DNA from: Gammaproteobacteria bacterium
Lineage (GTDB): Bacteria; Pseudomonadota; Gammaproteobacteria; Pseudomonadales; Azotimanducaceae_A
Length of the DNA: 34,293 nt
Direction of reading: 5' to 3'
NCBI GenBank assembly: GCA_012960755.1
Contig: DUAT01000019.1
Span: forward strand, 8,689-42,981
The notes beneath the pieces are model-generated. The model made no database searches, had not been told where the DNA came from, and saw only the letters and a list, made by a program, of their open reading frames with translations. Shown here piece by piece: positions 8,721-18,628 of this stretch. How positions within the stretch are numbered: position 1 is the stretch's first letter; each line of letters begins with the position of its first letter. The translations under genes and the position numbers were made by a program.

Positions 8721-8862
8721 CGGTACAGGCACCACACTGCGCTACGCCACATCCAAATTTGGTTCCCGTTAACCCCAGGTTTTCGCGAATTACCCATAAC
8801 AATGGCGTGTCTGGTGCAACATCCACCGAATATGCCTTCCCATTAACCTTCAACTCAATCAT
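8690..8862 (-). pseudogene. iorA-like relic: truncated [2Fe-2S] subunit
   Basis: ATG at 8862 begins [14 protein letters not shown], followed by [20 protein letters not shown] and the plant-ferredoxin-type cluster motif CGVAQCGAC. This is the N-terminal [2Fe-2S] domain of the small subunit of IorAB-type molybdenum hydroxylases (normally about 150 residues). Only about 55 residues remain: the fourth cysteine of the first cluster and the whole second [2Fe-2S] domain are missing. After CTVHLQG the DNA passes straight into the middle of iorB in another frame. The gene order iorA-iorB is the usual one, so one deletion removed the end of iorA and the start of iorB. In-frame codons extend upstream to 8886, but 8862 fits the family start. 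Confidence 0.85.
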
Positions 8863-8951
8863 TGGTCTGCCCCGAACTGTAGCCAAAAAGTTTCATATCA
8901 ATTGCACAGGATAACCGAGATTGCATCCCGGGTTAACTGTCTGTCTGCTTT

Positions 8952-8987
8952 ATACCTTGCCGACGTTGGCAAAACTTCATAAGGTAT
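8952..8987. promoter_or_regulatory. nested inverted repeat upstream of the small membrane protein
   Basis: ATACCTT (8952-8958) and AAGGTAT (8981-8987) form a perfect 7-bp inverted repeat. Inside it TTGCC (8957-8961) and GGCAA (8968-8972) form a second one. It sits 37 nt before the ATG at 9024 and could be an operator or a leader RNA hairpin. Function is inferred from position only. Confidence 0.35.
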
Positions 8988-9023
8988 CGTTCTATCTGCG
9001 TCGTTGGAAAAAAGGCATGCTCC

Positions 9024-9407
9024 ATGGATCACAGACTTTACTTCGTTCTCGGCGACTTGTTCGCCAACCTGCTCACGGGGGCATTGGTTGGCTGGCTCAG
9101 TTGGCTCATCGTCGACCCCGGCTGGAATATGTGGATCGCCATGTTTTTGATGATGGCAGTGAGTATGTTGGTTGCCATCATCCTCTGGATTCCCTTCTCG
9201 GTGTTGTTTGGTGCCATGGAAGTCATGGTGCCTCTGATGTTCACAGGGATGGTATCCGGCATGGTAGTTGGCATGTGGGCAGCGATGGAGCAACTCAGCG
9301 CGACGGATTGCTTTTATCTCGGCGCTGTATGCGGGCTGATTTCCCTGGTTGTAATCTGGATCCTGAATAGTGCACTGAGAGGTACAGAACCCGTTCGCTG
9401 GCGATAG
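9024..9407 (+). CDS. small integral membrane protein, unknown function
   Basis: This 127-residue protein is mostly hydrophobic and appears to have four membrane segments: about residues 5-28 (FVLGDLFANLLTGALVGWLSW), 36-62, 66-88 and 98-117. The C-terminus is short and basic (RGTEPVRWR). Methionine content is high in the second and third segments (MWIAMFLMMAVSM; VMVPLMFTGMVSGMVVGM). I do not recognise a named family. The ribosome binding site is weak (AAAAAAGG about 9008-9015). The gene stands alone, 65 nt before the methyltransferase gene that follows in the same direction. Confidence 0.7.
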   Translation: MDHRLYFVLGDLFANLLTGALVGWLSWLIVDPGWNMWIAMFLMMAVSMLVAIILWIPFSVLFGAMEVMVPLMFTGMVSGMVVGMWAAMEQLSATDCFYLGAVCGLISLVVIWILNSALRGTEPVRWR

Positions 9408-9472
9408 ATGAGCTTGAGATTGAAAGCAACCTCGACAAAAAATAGATTAAAGAACATAAAGGAGACTGGTCG

Positions 9473-10078
9473 ATGGCAGACCTGGTAACACAAAGAAAAT
9501 GGGACAAGGCGGCACCCACATTCGACATCATGGCTTCAAAAGGTGCCGAGGAGCGATGGCTGCCAGCAAAACGTGAACTCTTCAGCAACATGGACGGCAA
9601 AATTCTCTTTTTAGCGTTAGGCACCGGTCTCGATATTGCCGCATTCCCCCCCGGAAAGGAGATCACTGCTATCGATATCAGCCCAAAAATGCTGGAAGTT
9701 GCCGAGCCCAGAATCGCCGCCTATGACGGATCAATCACGGCCCAAGCCATGGATGTGCATGAAATGGATTTCGAAGACGAAAGTTTCGACCAGGTTTTCA
9801 CATCCTGTACGTTTTGTTCAGTCCCGAACCCGGTTGAAGGATTAAAAGCCTTAAAGCGTGTGTTGAAACCCGACGGCAACCTGTTCATGTTCGAACATAC
9901 CGGTAGCAGGTACTACCCCTTCAAGTTGATGATGACATTGATGACCCAAATCAGCCGAAGACTAGGCCCGGAAATGAATCGTGCAACTGTCAACAATGTC
10001 GAAGCTGCCGGGTTAAACGTCACAGAAGTTAACAACCTGTTTATGGATGTGGTGAAAACGATCAAGGCGACGAAATAG
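9473..10078 (+). CDS. class I SAM-dependent methyltransferase
   Basis: This 201-residue cytoplasmic protein has the Rossmann-like methyltransferase fold. Motif I is ILFLALGTGLDIAAFPPG (about residues 44-61), unusual in having ALGTG where EIGCG/EVGIG is common. Motif II follows as EITAIDISPKMLEVAEPR, and the post-III region is FDQVFTSCTFCSVPNPVEGLKALKRVLKPDG. The family resembles UbiE/Methyltransf_11-type enzymes; small proteins of this form are often annotated as phospholipid or quinone methyltransferase-like. The substrate cannot be read from the sequence. ATG at 9473 has a strong AAAGGAG at 9458-9464. The gene ends 21 nt before the convergent hypothetical gene. Confidence 0.87.
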   Translation: MADLVTQRKWDKAAPTFDIMASKGAEERWLPAKRELFSNMDGKILFLALGTGLDIAAFPPGKEITAIDISPKMLEVAEPRIAAYDGSITAQAMDVHEMDFEDESFDQVFTSCTFCSVPNPVEGLKALKRVLKPDGNLFMFEHTGSRYYPFKLMMTLMTQISRRLGPEMNRATVNNVEAAGLNVTEVNNLFMDVVKTIKATK

Positions 10079-10099
10079 CAAAAAAACCAGGGAACAAAG

Positions 10100-10561
10100 C
10101 TAGGGATTTGGTTTGTGCTCCTCAACATGTCTCACAAACGTCTCGGGATAGATCAACTTTCCCGTCTTCTGCCACCAGACTGCCGCCCGACCATCGTATC
10201 GGTGGAATATCCGGGTCAGGGCCAGTTTGTCACTGGGTGTCCAGCCCTCGGTATAGCCAATCTTCAGCTGAACGTATTCAGAAAACAGCAGGTTCCATTG
10301 CAAATTGATGTGATGTGATAAGCGGTACTCTTCTTCCTCCGTTAACGCTTCACCCTTGTCTGCCTTGATAATAATCGGCGCTATCAGTGAATCACGGTTA
10401 GCGAGCATAATATTCTGAAACTGTATGCGGTTATTCTGCATCGCACTGGCGACTGTCGCGTTGCGTGTCTGCTTCACCTGCAGAGCAAGATAGACCAGTG
10501 TTATCAATACGGCAATGGAGCTAATAAACTCCCCGATGCTGCCTAACTCCTGTATTGACAT
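10100..10561 (-). CDS. hypothetical protein with one N-terminal membrane helix
   Basis: This 153-residue protein opens with MSIQELGSIGEFISSIAVLI and a single hydrophobic segment (residues 9-27), followed by a soluble helical part rich in Asn and Gln (QVKQTRNATVASAMQNNRIQ). The C-terminal half contains aromatic residues (WWQKTGKLIYPETFVRHVEE). Proteins with this SIGEFI....ITLVYLALQVKQ opening are frequent in marine proteobacteria and have no assigned function that I know of. The start at 10561 is supported by GGGAGG (10568-10573 on the complementary strand) with 6-nt spacing. The luciferase-like gene lies 21 nt upstream in the same direction, so the two may be co-transcribed. Confidence 0.75.
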   Translation of the reverse strand: MSIQELGSIGEFISSIAVLITLVYLALQVKQTRNATVASAMQNNRIQFQNIMLANRDSLIAPIIIKADKGEALTEEEEYRLSHHINLQWNLLFSEYVQLKIGYTEGWTPSDKLALTRIFHRYDGRAAVWWQKTGKLIYPETFVRHVEEHKPNP

Positions 10562-10582
10562 GCACGACCTCCCTAGTTGTTG

Positions 10583-11510
10583 CTATGTTCTGAAGGCTGG
10601 CAGCACCTTCTCGGCAAACAGCCTTTCATTATCGGCAGTATAGCCACCGGGACAAGCAGAGTTAAGAAGAATGGTGCCCGCCCCGGCATCAATGTACTGC
10701 CTTAATCTCTTAATGCAATCGTCCGGATTACCCGCCAGCGCGTACTTGCCAACCAAGGCAGAAAAGTCCTGGTTGTACTGCGCCGATAGCCTGTCCGTCG
10801 CCATTTTTATCGCCGTGTCTCTGTCTTCGTGGACTGCGAAGAAAATAAATAAACCAGGCAACACCGGTGACTGGGTTTCTTCCTGCTCTCTGTATTCGTG
10901 AATGGTTTGCAGACTCATCGCCAGCTTTTCAGGTGTATACATATAGGGCAGCCAACCGGTACCGTATCTTGCACAGCGCTTCATTGCGGCGTCGCTGCGA
11001 CCAGAAATCCAGATGGGCGGATGCGGTTTTTGCACCGGTTTCGGATCGAGCGTGACGCCGGGGAGCGTGGTGAAACGGCCATCAAAGGTCACCTCATCTT
11101 CCGTCCAGAGTCGCTTCATCACTTCAAGCGCCTCGTTCGTACGCGCGCCTCTCTCGTTCACCGGTACACCGCAGGCTTCGAACTCTTTTGCAAACTCGCC
11201 ACCAACACCAACGCCCAGACTGAACCGGCCGCCAGATACCACATCCAGCGCTGTGACCTGTTTCGCCAGCAACGCCGCGGGGTAGAGCGGCACCAGCGTA
11301 ATCGTGCTCATCAGTTTAATATGGGTTGTTGCACCGGCCGCGGCAGCCAGCGAAATCAGCCCGTTATTAATCGGCCCATAAAAAAACACATGCTCACCGG
11401 TGGACAAAAACTCATAGCCGAGTGATTCTGCATTTTTTGCATCCTCCGCGGGGATGGTCGAGTTTGTCGCACAGTCGGCGCAAGCCGATACCAAATTGAA
11501 CCTTTGTCAT
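10583..11510 (-). CDS. LLM-class flavin/F420-dependent oxidoreductase, frameshifted near the start
   Basis: The protein is a bacterial luciferase-like monooxygenase (TIM-barrel) of about 308 residues. Diagnostic segments are STGEHVFFYGP, TLVPLYPAALLAKQ, VVSGGRFSLGVGVGGE, and HPPIWISGRSDAAMKRCARY. These enzymes use FMN or F420 to oxidise or reduce small organic substrates. The natural start seems to be ATG at 11510, giving MTKVQFGIGL, because AGAGGAAA lies just upstream; the rest of the family-like sequence (ADCATNSTIPAEDAKNAESL) is in another frame. One surplus base at about 11480 (or two missing bases) separates them, and the 11510 frame alone stops after 32 codons. The long frame can only begin at TTG 11494 and would lack the first beta strand. 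This is either a sequencing error or a recent inactivation. Confidence 0.82.
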
Positions 11511-11525
11511 ATTAATTTCCTCTTT

Positions 11526-13910
11526 TTATTGGCTAGGGGTATCGTCCGAATACAATCTGAAATTCAACCACTCCGGCGCCAGACAAATTTCATCGTTACA
11601 CGCCTGTAAATGTAATTCCAGGGGCAAAGCCGTCATCGCCCCCTCATTGAAGGCACCGGATATTACAAGTCGACCCTCGTATAGATTCAAGGGAGCCTCC
11701 TGAAATCCTAATTGTCTTAGATGCCCCGAAGGATAATCAATCTTATCAAGAGTCCGGCCAGTACCACGGGTTTCGACCCGTGTGGCAATCAGGTCAGCCT
11801 GGTTTACCTGGTGGGCATTGATATGCCAGCCGGGTGATATTGAAAGATTGATTTCAAAACCCCGGGATTCCTTCAACCGGGCAACCGCTTTGACATGACC
11901 TGCTCTGCTGAACTGAACAGACTCAACTGAACCCTGATTGTAGTCACTCACCCCAAGCAGCATGGTAGAAAAGTTAGCAGGCGACGCTTGAATTAAACCA
12001 GAGAAAGCATTGATGGTGTCGATAATTCGCTGCCGATAGTGCAACTCGCCACTGCGCTCGTACAACCTGACCAGCAGGTTCAGCGCAACTGCATTGCCTG
12101 AACCGATAGCACCATCGGCCGGACTCTTTGGCCGGGCGATGGACGGCTCTTCGACATGTACCTGGGCGAGAAAAAAACCACCACGTTCACTATCCCAAAA
12201 TTTCTCGACCATCACTGCTGCTAACAGTTCAGCCCGCTCTCGCCACAGGGCATCTGCTGTCGCATCAAACAGGAAAACATAGCTCTCTCCCAGATAGGCA
12301 TAGTCTTCAAGGCCTGCAGCCGTTGAAGCATGATCATGCAGAATGATGCGTCTGAGTTGGTGTTCTTTCGACCAGGCCCGGGACCAGATCTCTTCACCAG
12401 CTTTAATCGCAGCTTGCAGATAATCTTCTCGCTCCAGTTCTCTTGCTGCCAGCACAAAGGCTGATATCATCATGCCATTCCAGGCAGAAATTACTTTTTC
12501 GTCCCTCAATGGCGGAATTCGACCGGTTCGACTGCTGGTCAATTTTCCTCTTATTCGCGCCACATCTGCAATCAAATGGGACAGTTCGAGCTGGTTTTTG
12601 ACGCTGTATGCTTCGAGGGTAGACGGCAGCGTCGGTATGTTTTTGCCTTCGAAATTACCCGGGTCTGTGATTCGAAACAAATCCTGCACCAGTACCAATT
12701 CCTTACGGGACAGCACATCAGCCATCTGTTCAGGCATCCACAGATAGAACAGTCCTTCCTCGCCTTCTGAATCCGCATCCCAGGCGGAATAAAAACTGCC
12801 AGCCTCAGAACTCATATCACGCAGCACAAAGTCGAGAGTTTGCTGAACTACGCGTCTGTATGCAGCATCGTGCGTCACTTCATAAGCCTTGGTGTAAGCC
12901 CGTACCAGTTGAGCCTGGTTGTAGAGCATCTTCTCGAAATGCGGCACCTGCCACTTGCGATCAGTTGAATAGCGGTGGAATCCGCCTCCAAACTGGTCAT
13001 AGATTCCCCCGGCAGCCATGGCATCAAGGGTTTTTGTTGCCACCCTTAAAGCTGACTCATCATCGTCTCGTTGCCAGGCATGGAGTAGCAGCAACAGATT
13101 GCTCTCCTGCGGAAATTTTATACCGCGACCAAATCCTCCATACGCCGGGTCATGTCGGGCTATCAGCACCTGGACAGCGTTTTTCACCACCGCATGATTA
13201 ATCTCTTTCGCTTCACTCTGAGCGGATGTGATTCGGGTAACTGCAGCGGTAACCTCATCGGCCTGGCGCAACAAATCATCGTGTCGGGTACGCCAGAATT
13301 CTTTGACCTGATTCAACAACAAGACAAAATCCCGGGGCGGGAAGTAAGTTCCACCATAGAATGGTTTGCCCTCGTTTGTCAGGAAGCTGGACATGGGCCA
13401 ACCACCACGACCCGTCATTAACTGCACACCGGTCATATAAATTTCATCGAGATCCGGCCTCTGTTCCCGATCCACTTTGATAGCGATAAAATTCTCGTTT
13501 AGCAGCCTGGCAATATCTTCATTGTCAAAACTCTCCCGTTCCATCACGTGACACCAATGACAGGTGGAATAGCCGATTGACAGGAATACAAGTTTATTTT
13601 CCTCCACAGCAAGTGCAAACGCCGAGGGACCCCAGGGATGCCAGTCAACGGGGTTGTGCGCGTGTTGCAGTAAATAAGGAGAATCTTCGTGGACCAGTCG
13701 ATTGGTATATGTCGGTACGCCATCGTCGTCCATATGACTGGAACGCACCACATAGGAACCCTTTTTCTGAAGATAGGCTGCATGCAAATCATGGCGCAGT
13801 TTAGTCCCGCGCGAATCAGCACCAGGCGGGTCAATCAACACCGCAGTGACCGGCATCGCCAGCATACACAGCAACCCAACCAGTAGCCCACCCGCGTTTT
13901 CCAGACGCAT
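11526..13910 (-). CDS. exported YyaL/DUF255 thioredoxin-fold protein with C-terminal DsbD-like domain
   Basis: The protein is about 794 residues from ATG 13910 (AAGG 8 nt upstream); in-frame codons run back to TTG 13934. A hydrophobic N-terminus ([18 protein letters not shown]) suggests export. A DUF255 (spermatogenesis-associated protein 20 type) thioredoxin-like domain follows: [20 protein letters not shown], the redox-type motif [26 protein letters not shown] and [11 protein letters not shown] with the cis-Pro loop. The middle is an alpha/alpha barrel ([45 protein letters not shown]). The last 130 residues ([12 protein letters not shown] to [11 protein letters not shown]) resemble the N-terminal domain of DsbD, which has a redox cysteine pair. 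DUF255 proteins have no firm biochemical role. The signal-like N-terminus and DsbD-like tail suggest a periplasmic thiol-redox job here. Divergent to the lytic transglycosylase gene. Confidence 0.85.
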   Translation of the reverse strand: MRLENAGGLLVGLLCMLAMPVTAVLIDPPGADSRGTKLRHDLHAAYLQKKGSYVVRSSHMDDDGVPTYTNRLVHEDSPYLLQHAHNPVDWHPWGPSAFALAVEENKLVFLSIGYSTCHWCHVMERESFDNEDIARLLNENFIAIKVDREQRPDLDEIYMTGVQLMTGRGGWPMSSFLTNEGKPFYGGTYFPPRDFVLLLNQVKEFWRTRHDDLLRQADEVTAAVTRITSAQSEAKEINHAVVKNAVQVLIARHDPAYGGFGRGIKFPQESNLLLLLHAWQRDDDESALRVATKTLDAMAAGGIYDQFGGGFHRYSTDRKWQVPHFEKMLYNQAQLVRAYTKAYEVTHDAAYRRVVQQTLDFVLRDMSSEAGSFYSAWDADSEGEEGLFYLWMPEQMADVLSRKELVLVQDLFRITDPGNFEGKNIPTLPSTLEAYSVKNQLELSHLIADVARIRGKLTSSRTGRIPPLRDEKVISAWNGMMISAFVLAARELEREDYLQAAIKAGEEIWSRAWSKEHQLRRIILHDHASTAAGLEDYAYLGESYVFLFDATADALWRERAELLAAVMVEKFWDSERGGFFLAQVHVEEPSIARPKSPADGAIGSGNAVALNLLVRLYERSGELHYRQRIIDTINAFSGLIQASPANFSTMLLGVSDYNQGSVESVQFSRAGHVKAVARLKESRGFEINLSISPGWHINAHQVNQADLIATRVETRGTGRTLDKIDYPSGHLRQLGFQEAPLNLYEGRLVISGAFNEGAMTALPLELHLQACNDEICLAPEWLNFRLYSDDTPSQ

Positions 13911-14076
13911 GACGTTAACCTTCGTACCAAACAACTCGCAGCCTACCAGACTTTACCCTGGGCGGTAGACTTGTGTCATCTGGCCCGTAGTACCGGGAGA
14001 TAGCATTTAATTTTCCGCTGCAGGTAAAAATCATTAAACTTGATATGCATCACGACACCCAGGTAGTTTCAACGCA

Positions 14077-15576
14077 ATGAAGATTGTAGTGAGTCTTATC
14101 CTTTCCCTGTTGATTGCAGCAAACCATGCGTTGCTCATGGCGCAAACCAATCGTTATTCTGTCACCTCCGGCGACGAAGGGCACAGCGTGCTCGAAGAGA
14201 TACCCGAGAACGTTAAGGATACAAACGCTGGACTGTTTACCGGTGATCTTGGCGAAATACGTCATCGCCGATTGATACGTGTACTGGTCACCCATAGTCA
14301 AACGGACTTCTTCCTTGAAGGTGGTCGCATTCTCGGTATCCAGGCGGAACTGGTTCGCCAGCTCATGAAGACTCTTAACAAGGGTATCCGCCGAGAATCC
14401 GACAAATTGTTTGTACAATTTATCCCGGTAGAATTTCATCAATTGCTCCCGGCGCTTATTGCGGGTGAAGGCGATATCGCCGCCGCACTACTGACAATCA
14501 CGCCAGATCGGGCAAACCTGGTTGATTTTGTATCGGGTCAGACAAGCCTGGTTGATGAAGTCATCGTCAAATACAAAAATGCCCCCCGGATAGATTCAAA
14601 AGGAGGATTGAGCGGTAAGCAGATCTATGTTTTGAATTCCAGCTCCTACGTGCAGCACCTGGAGGAATTAAACAACGATCTGAACACCCTGGATATGCCA
14701 GAGGTTGATATCATCGAATCTGATCCCAGGCTACTGACTGAAGACATCCTCGAACTGGTCAATGCTGGTATTATCGACTATACCGTGTGTGATGATTTCA
14801 AGGCCAGACTCTGGGCACAGGTGTTACCCAATCTCGACATTCTGGAACAGGTAAAAGTATCTGAAGATAAATATGTTGGCTGGGCTGTTCGAAAAAATTC
14901 ACCTGAACTACTGCAAGCGCTGAATGCTTTCATGCCCAAAGCCAAGAAAGGCACATTATTAGGGAATGTACTCTTCACCAAATATTTCGAGAACACCCAG
15001 TGGATTGATAACCCTGCCGAACGGCTCGAAAGGGACAAACTAATGAATTTTCTCTATCTGTTCGAGAGATACGGCGATATGTATGGCTTCGACCCCTTAG
15101 CTCTCGCTGCCCAGGCTTACCAGGAGTCCAGGCTGAATCAAAAGCTGAGAAGCCATCGTGGTGCGATAGGTATTATGCAGGTACTACCCAGTACCGCACG
15201 TGATCCCAATGTCGCTATCCCTAATATAGACCAGGTGGAAGATAATATTCATGCGGGTACCAAATACTTGAGATTCATTCGGGGACGTTACTTTTCTGAC
15301 GATGATATCAAGCCCCTGGACCAGCGCTTGTTTAGCTGGGCGGCTTACAACGCAGGACCCGCAAACGTCATTCGACTAAGGAACGCCGCAGCGAAAAATG
15401 GCCTGGACCCAAACGTCTGGTTTGGCAATGTTGAAGTAATGGCAGCAAGGATGATCAGCCGTGAACCTGTCAGATATGTCGCGAACATACACAAGTACTA
15501 CACTGCCTATCGCATGATCCAGGAGCGGACGATTGAACGCCAACAAGCTCTCGAAGAACATGTGGATGGCGTATAG
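14077..15576 (+). CDS. MltF-like membrane-bound lytic murein transglycosylase
   Basis: This 499-residue exported protein combines a solute-binding-protein-like domain (about residues 60-310; RLIRVLVTHSQTDFFLEGGR, RANLVDFVSGQTSLVDEVIV) with a C-terminal SLT transglycosylase domain. The catalytic Glu lies in QAYQESRLNQ (about residue 351). Downstream are GAIGIMQVLPSTARDP and SWAAYNAGPANVIRLR, the standard goose-lysozyme-like signatures. Such enzymes cleave the MurNAc-GlcNAc bond of peptidoglycan, forming 1,6-anhydro ends. The N-terminus (MKIVVSLILSLLIAANHALL) is a signal peptide without a lipobox Cys, so it may be periplasmic rather than lipid-anchored. The ribosome binding site before ATG 14077 is weak. 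Domain order and length agree with MltF (about 500 residues). Confidence 0.87.
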   Translation: MKIVVSLILSLLIAANHALLMAQTNRYSVTSGDEGHSVLEEIPENVKDTNAGLFTGDLGEIRHRRLIRVLVTHSQTDFFLEGGRILGIQAELVRQLMKTLNKGIRRESDKLFVQFIPVEFHQLLPALIAGEGDIAAALLTITPDRANLVDFVSGQTSLVDEVIVKYKNAPRIDSKGGLSGKQIYVLNSSSYVQHLEELNNDLNTLDMPEVDIIESDPRLLTEDILELVNAGIIDYTVCDDFKARLWAQVLPNLDILEQVKVSEDKYVGWAVRKNSPELLQALNAFMPKAKKGTLLGNVLFTKYFENTQWIDNPAERLERDKLMNFLYLFERYGDMYGFDPLALAAQAYQESRLNQKLRSHRGAIGIMQVLPSTARDPNVAIPNIDQVEDNIHAGTKYLRFIRGRYFSDDDIKPLDQRLFSWAAYNAGPANVIRLRNAAAKNGLDPNVWFGNVEVMAARMISREPVRYVANIHKYYTAYRMIQERTIERQQALEEHVDGV

Positions 15577-15631
15577 TGATACGGGTTAATCGACCAATTA
15601 CCAGAACCATAAATCGAAAGTAGGTACAGCC

Positions 15632-17604
15632 ATCGCAAAGTTAACAGGTATTATCATAGTCATTGTGTTGCTGGTGAACTGCAGTTCCAGGGAGAAAGCG
15701 ATGAAAGCTGAAGACGATAACAATCCAGTCGTGGCACCTTATGGTTCCTGGGAATCACCCCTGACCGCCGCGACGATTTTCGAAAGTTCAGACAATATTG
15801 CCTACCTGACCGCCGAAAACGGTTCACTCTATTTTATCGAATCCAGAGCCGCCAACAACGGGCGCAACATGCTAGTCGCCCTGGACCAACATAAAAAACC
15901 CCAGCCGTTGACTAATCCTGCATTAAGCGTTCGCTCTCGCGTCCACGAATATGGCGGGCGGCCATACCTGATCGCAGGGGATGATATTTACTATTCCAAT
16001 TTCACAGACCAGAAGCTCTATAAGTTAACCCCGGGTCAGGAAGCCGCTGCGTTAACGCCAGCCGGGTTGAGGTACATGGATTGCATCGCAGACTTGAACC
16101 ATCAACAGATCATTTGCGTTCGGGAAGACCACCGGGCAGAAGGCGAAGCCGTGAATACACTGGTCGCCATCGACATGAACAATGGTGGTGAAGGCAGGAT
16201 TTTATTTGAAGGCACTGACTTTGTATCTGGCCCTTCGCTCTCTCCCGATGGCCGATCCGTCGCCTTTATCACCTGGTCCCATCCGAATATGCCCTGGGAC
16301 GATACCCAACTGAGAATCATAGAACTGGATTCCAACGGATCAGCCTGCCACACGGAATAACAACCGGCGCAGCACTTCGCAGCGCGACCTTTTCCAGTGA
16401 CGGAACATTGTACTTTGTAGCTGACTGGTCAAACTGGTGGGTGCTTTATCGAGTGGACGAAGATGGCTTACCCGAATTGCTTATCGACCAGCCAATTGAA
16501 ATGGGTAGCTTTACCTTCGAAAACGATTCGTCCATCCTGCTGACCTACTCCCGGGAAGGATCTTCCCAGTTGGCACGTCTCGACCTGACAACAGGCGCAC
16601 TAAAAGATATTGGCAAGCCTTTCTCATCTGCCGGTGCGGTGACGCTGAACGGAGACAATGTATATTTCATCGCATCAACCCCCGATAGCAAGCATGCCAT
16701 TTATCACCTCGACAATGACAGCTATCATAAGGTCTACGAGCCGAATGGACCCAGCATTGAACCCAAGTACCTGTCCGAGCCGCAGGCGATCACCTACTCC
16801 ACAGGAGACAATGAAGAAGCCTATGGATTTTTCTATCCCCCCGGCAACGCCGACTTCGCCGGGCCAAAGAACGCACTACCACCGTTAATTGTCAAAGTTC
16901 ATGGCGGCCCCGTCGCCGCCACATCTTCAACCTTAGACCCCAGCATCCAGTTCTGGACCAGCAGGGGATTCGCCGTGTTTGATGTCAACCACCGAGGCAG
17001 TACGGGCTACGGCAGGGCATTCCGCAAAAAACTCTATCCCAACTGGGGCATCGTGGATATCGAGGATGTCGCCAACGGCACTCGCTGGCTGGCTGAACAG
17101 AAATATGTCGACAGCAACAAGCTGGCAATTCGGGGAGGCAGCGCCGGTGGATACACAGTACTGGCAGCACTGGCTTTTGAAAACGTATTCAAAGCCGGAA
17201 CCAGTTATTTTGGGATCAGCGATCTGGAAATTCTAGCCCGGGACACCCATAAATTCGAATCCCGATACCTGGACCAATTGATTGGCGCCTACCCAGAGAA
17301 GAAAGATGTCTACTTGCAACGATCACCCATCTACAGTGTAGACAATATCAGTGCGCCATTGCTGATTCTCCAGGGTCTGGATGACGAGGTCGTTCCTCCG
17401 AACCAGTCGGAAATGATTTTCGAGGCATTGAAGAAAAACGGCATCCCAACGGCCTACATTCCTTTTGAAGGTGAAGGCCATGGCTTTCGTCAACCGGCGA
17501 ATAACATCAAAGCGCTGAATTCCGAGCTTGATTTTTATGGCCAGATCTTCGGCTTTACACCAGCAGGAGACCCGCAGCAGGTAGAATTAATCAGACGCAA
17601 ATAA
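15632..17604 (+). pseudogene. S9-family prolyl oligopeptidase-like lipoprotein, frameshifted
   Basis: Two frames together give one peptidase of about 650 residues. The first part has a lipoprotein-type signal (LTGIIIVIVLLVNC) and the start of a beta-propeller. It stops at 16360 after ELDSNG. Inserting one base after 16338 would restore the frame, continuing ISLPHGITTGAALRSATFSS and the rest of the propeller. The C-terminal alpha/beta hydrolase domain holds the nucleophile Ser in RGGSAGGYTV, Asp in LQGLDDEVVPPNQ and His in GEGHGFRQP. The family cleaves peptides after proline or is a general acylaminoacyl peptidase. The 5' end is also damaged: no ATG opens the signal peptide, but ATC GCA AAG at 15632 sits where ATG GCA AAG would fit. 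The first usable starts are GTG/TTG codons inside the signal core. A point mutation plus a frameshift suggests real decay. Confidence 0.8.
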
Positions 17605-17647
17605 GGAGAATTAACCCGCTTGAATCCCGATAGCTGTTAGTGGCTTT

Positions 17648-18628
17648 CTAATCACGATCCAGCGAACGCATACCGGCTTCTGTATATCTTTCACCGGACA
17701 CATTCGCCACCGCGAATAGTTCATCCACCTTAGACAAGGTCCCGGGATCAAGTTGAATATCTACTGCCGCCGCATTCTCTTCCAGGTAGCTGACACGTTT
17801 GGTCCCGGGTATTGGAGCAATAAAATCACCTTGTGCCAACAACCAGGCGAGAGCAATCTGGCCCCGGGTGATTCCCTGGCTTTCAGCAATCTCGCCAAGG
17901 GATTCAACCAGCTTTAAATTGTTAGCCAGATTTTCACCCTGAAAGCGCGGCATGGTCGAACGCATATCGCCCTCGGCCTCGATGGAATCGTCGTTGGTAA
18001 TGGTCCCTGTCAATATCGCCCTGCCCATCGGGCTGAAGGGCACAAAACCAACACCAAGCTCCCTGCAGGCGCCCAGCACGTGATCTTCCGGATCCCTGGT
18101 CCACAGTGAGTATTCTGATTGCACCGCAGAAATAGGATGTACCGCGTGGGCTTTTCTTAACGTCCTGGCGGAGACTTCTGATAAACCCAGATACCGAACC
18201 TTACCCGCCTTAATCAGGTCAGCCATGGCGCCGACTGTTTCTTCAATTGGCACATCGGGATCCAGCCTGTGTAAATAGTAAAGGTCGATGACTTCAGTTT
18301 GAAGTCTTTGCAGGGACTCATCACACCGGCTTGCTACCTGTTCCGGCCGACCGTTAATGCCCCGTTTACCGTCTTCGACAGAAATGCCAAACTTGGTCGC
18401 CAGTTGTATTTCATTGCGACGTTTATTAAGTACCCTGCCGACGAGTTTCTCGTTATGACCCATGCCATAAACGTTTGCGGTGTCCAGAAATGTCACACCA
18501 ATATCCAGCGCGCGATGTAATGTTCTTTCTGACTCCTCGGGATCGGCCTTACCATAGGCTTGTGACATACCCATACAGCCAAGGCCAATGGCGCTGACTT
18601 CCAACTCACCCAGATTCACTGTTTTCAT
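17648..18628 (-). CDS. aldo/keto reductase
   Basis: This 326-residue NADPH-dependent reductase belongs to the AKR superfamily. All four catalytic residues are visible: Asp and Tyr in FLDTANVYGMGHNE, Lys in LATKFG and His in YYLHRLDPD. The cofactor-binding tail PIPGTKRVSYLEENAAA is also present. The closest pattern is the YghZ/Tas/AKR13-like group that acts on aldehydes and ketones, but the substrate is unknown. ATG at 18628 is chosen over an in-frame start ten codons upstream because GGAG (18637-18640 on the complement) lies 8 nt ahead of it. The gene converges on the S9 peptidase relic with a 43-nt gap. The crotonase gene lies upstream in the same direction. Confidence 0.9.
   Translation of the reverse strand: MKTVNLGELEVSAIGLGCMGMSQAYGKADPEESERTLHRALDIGVTFLDTANVYGMGHNEKLVGRVLNKRRNEIQLATKFGISVEDGKRGINGRPEQVASRCDESLQRLQTEVIDLYYLHRLDPDVPIEETVGAMADLIKAGKVRYLGLSEVSARTLRKAHAVHPISAVQSEYSLWTRDPEDHVLGACRELGVGFVPFSPMGRAILTGTITNDDSIEAEGDMRSTMPRFQGENLANNLKLVESLGEIAESQGITRGQIALAWLLAQGDFIAPIPGTKRVSYLEENAAAVDIQLDPGTLSKVDELFAVANVSGERYTEAGMRSLDRD

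Noticed and set aside
10898..11425. A 175-codon open frame on the plus strand
   Set aside because: It is antisense to the luciferase-like oxidoreductase, whose motifs are clear; codon content here is that of a shadow frame.
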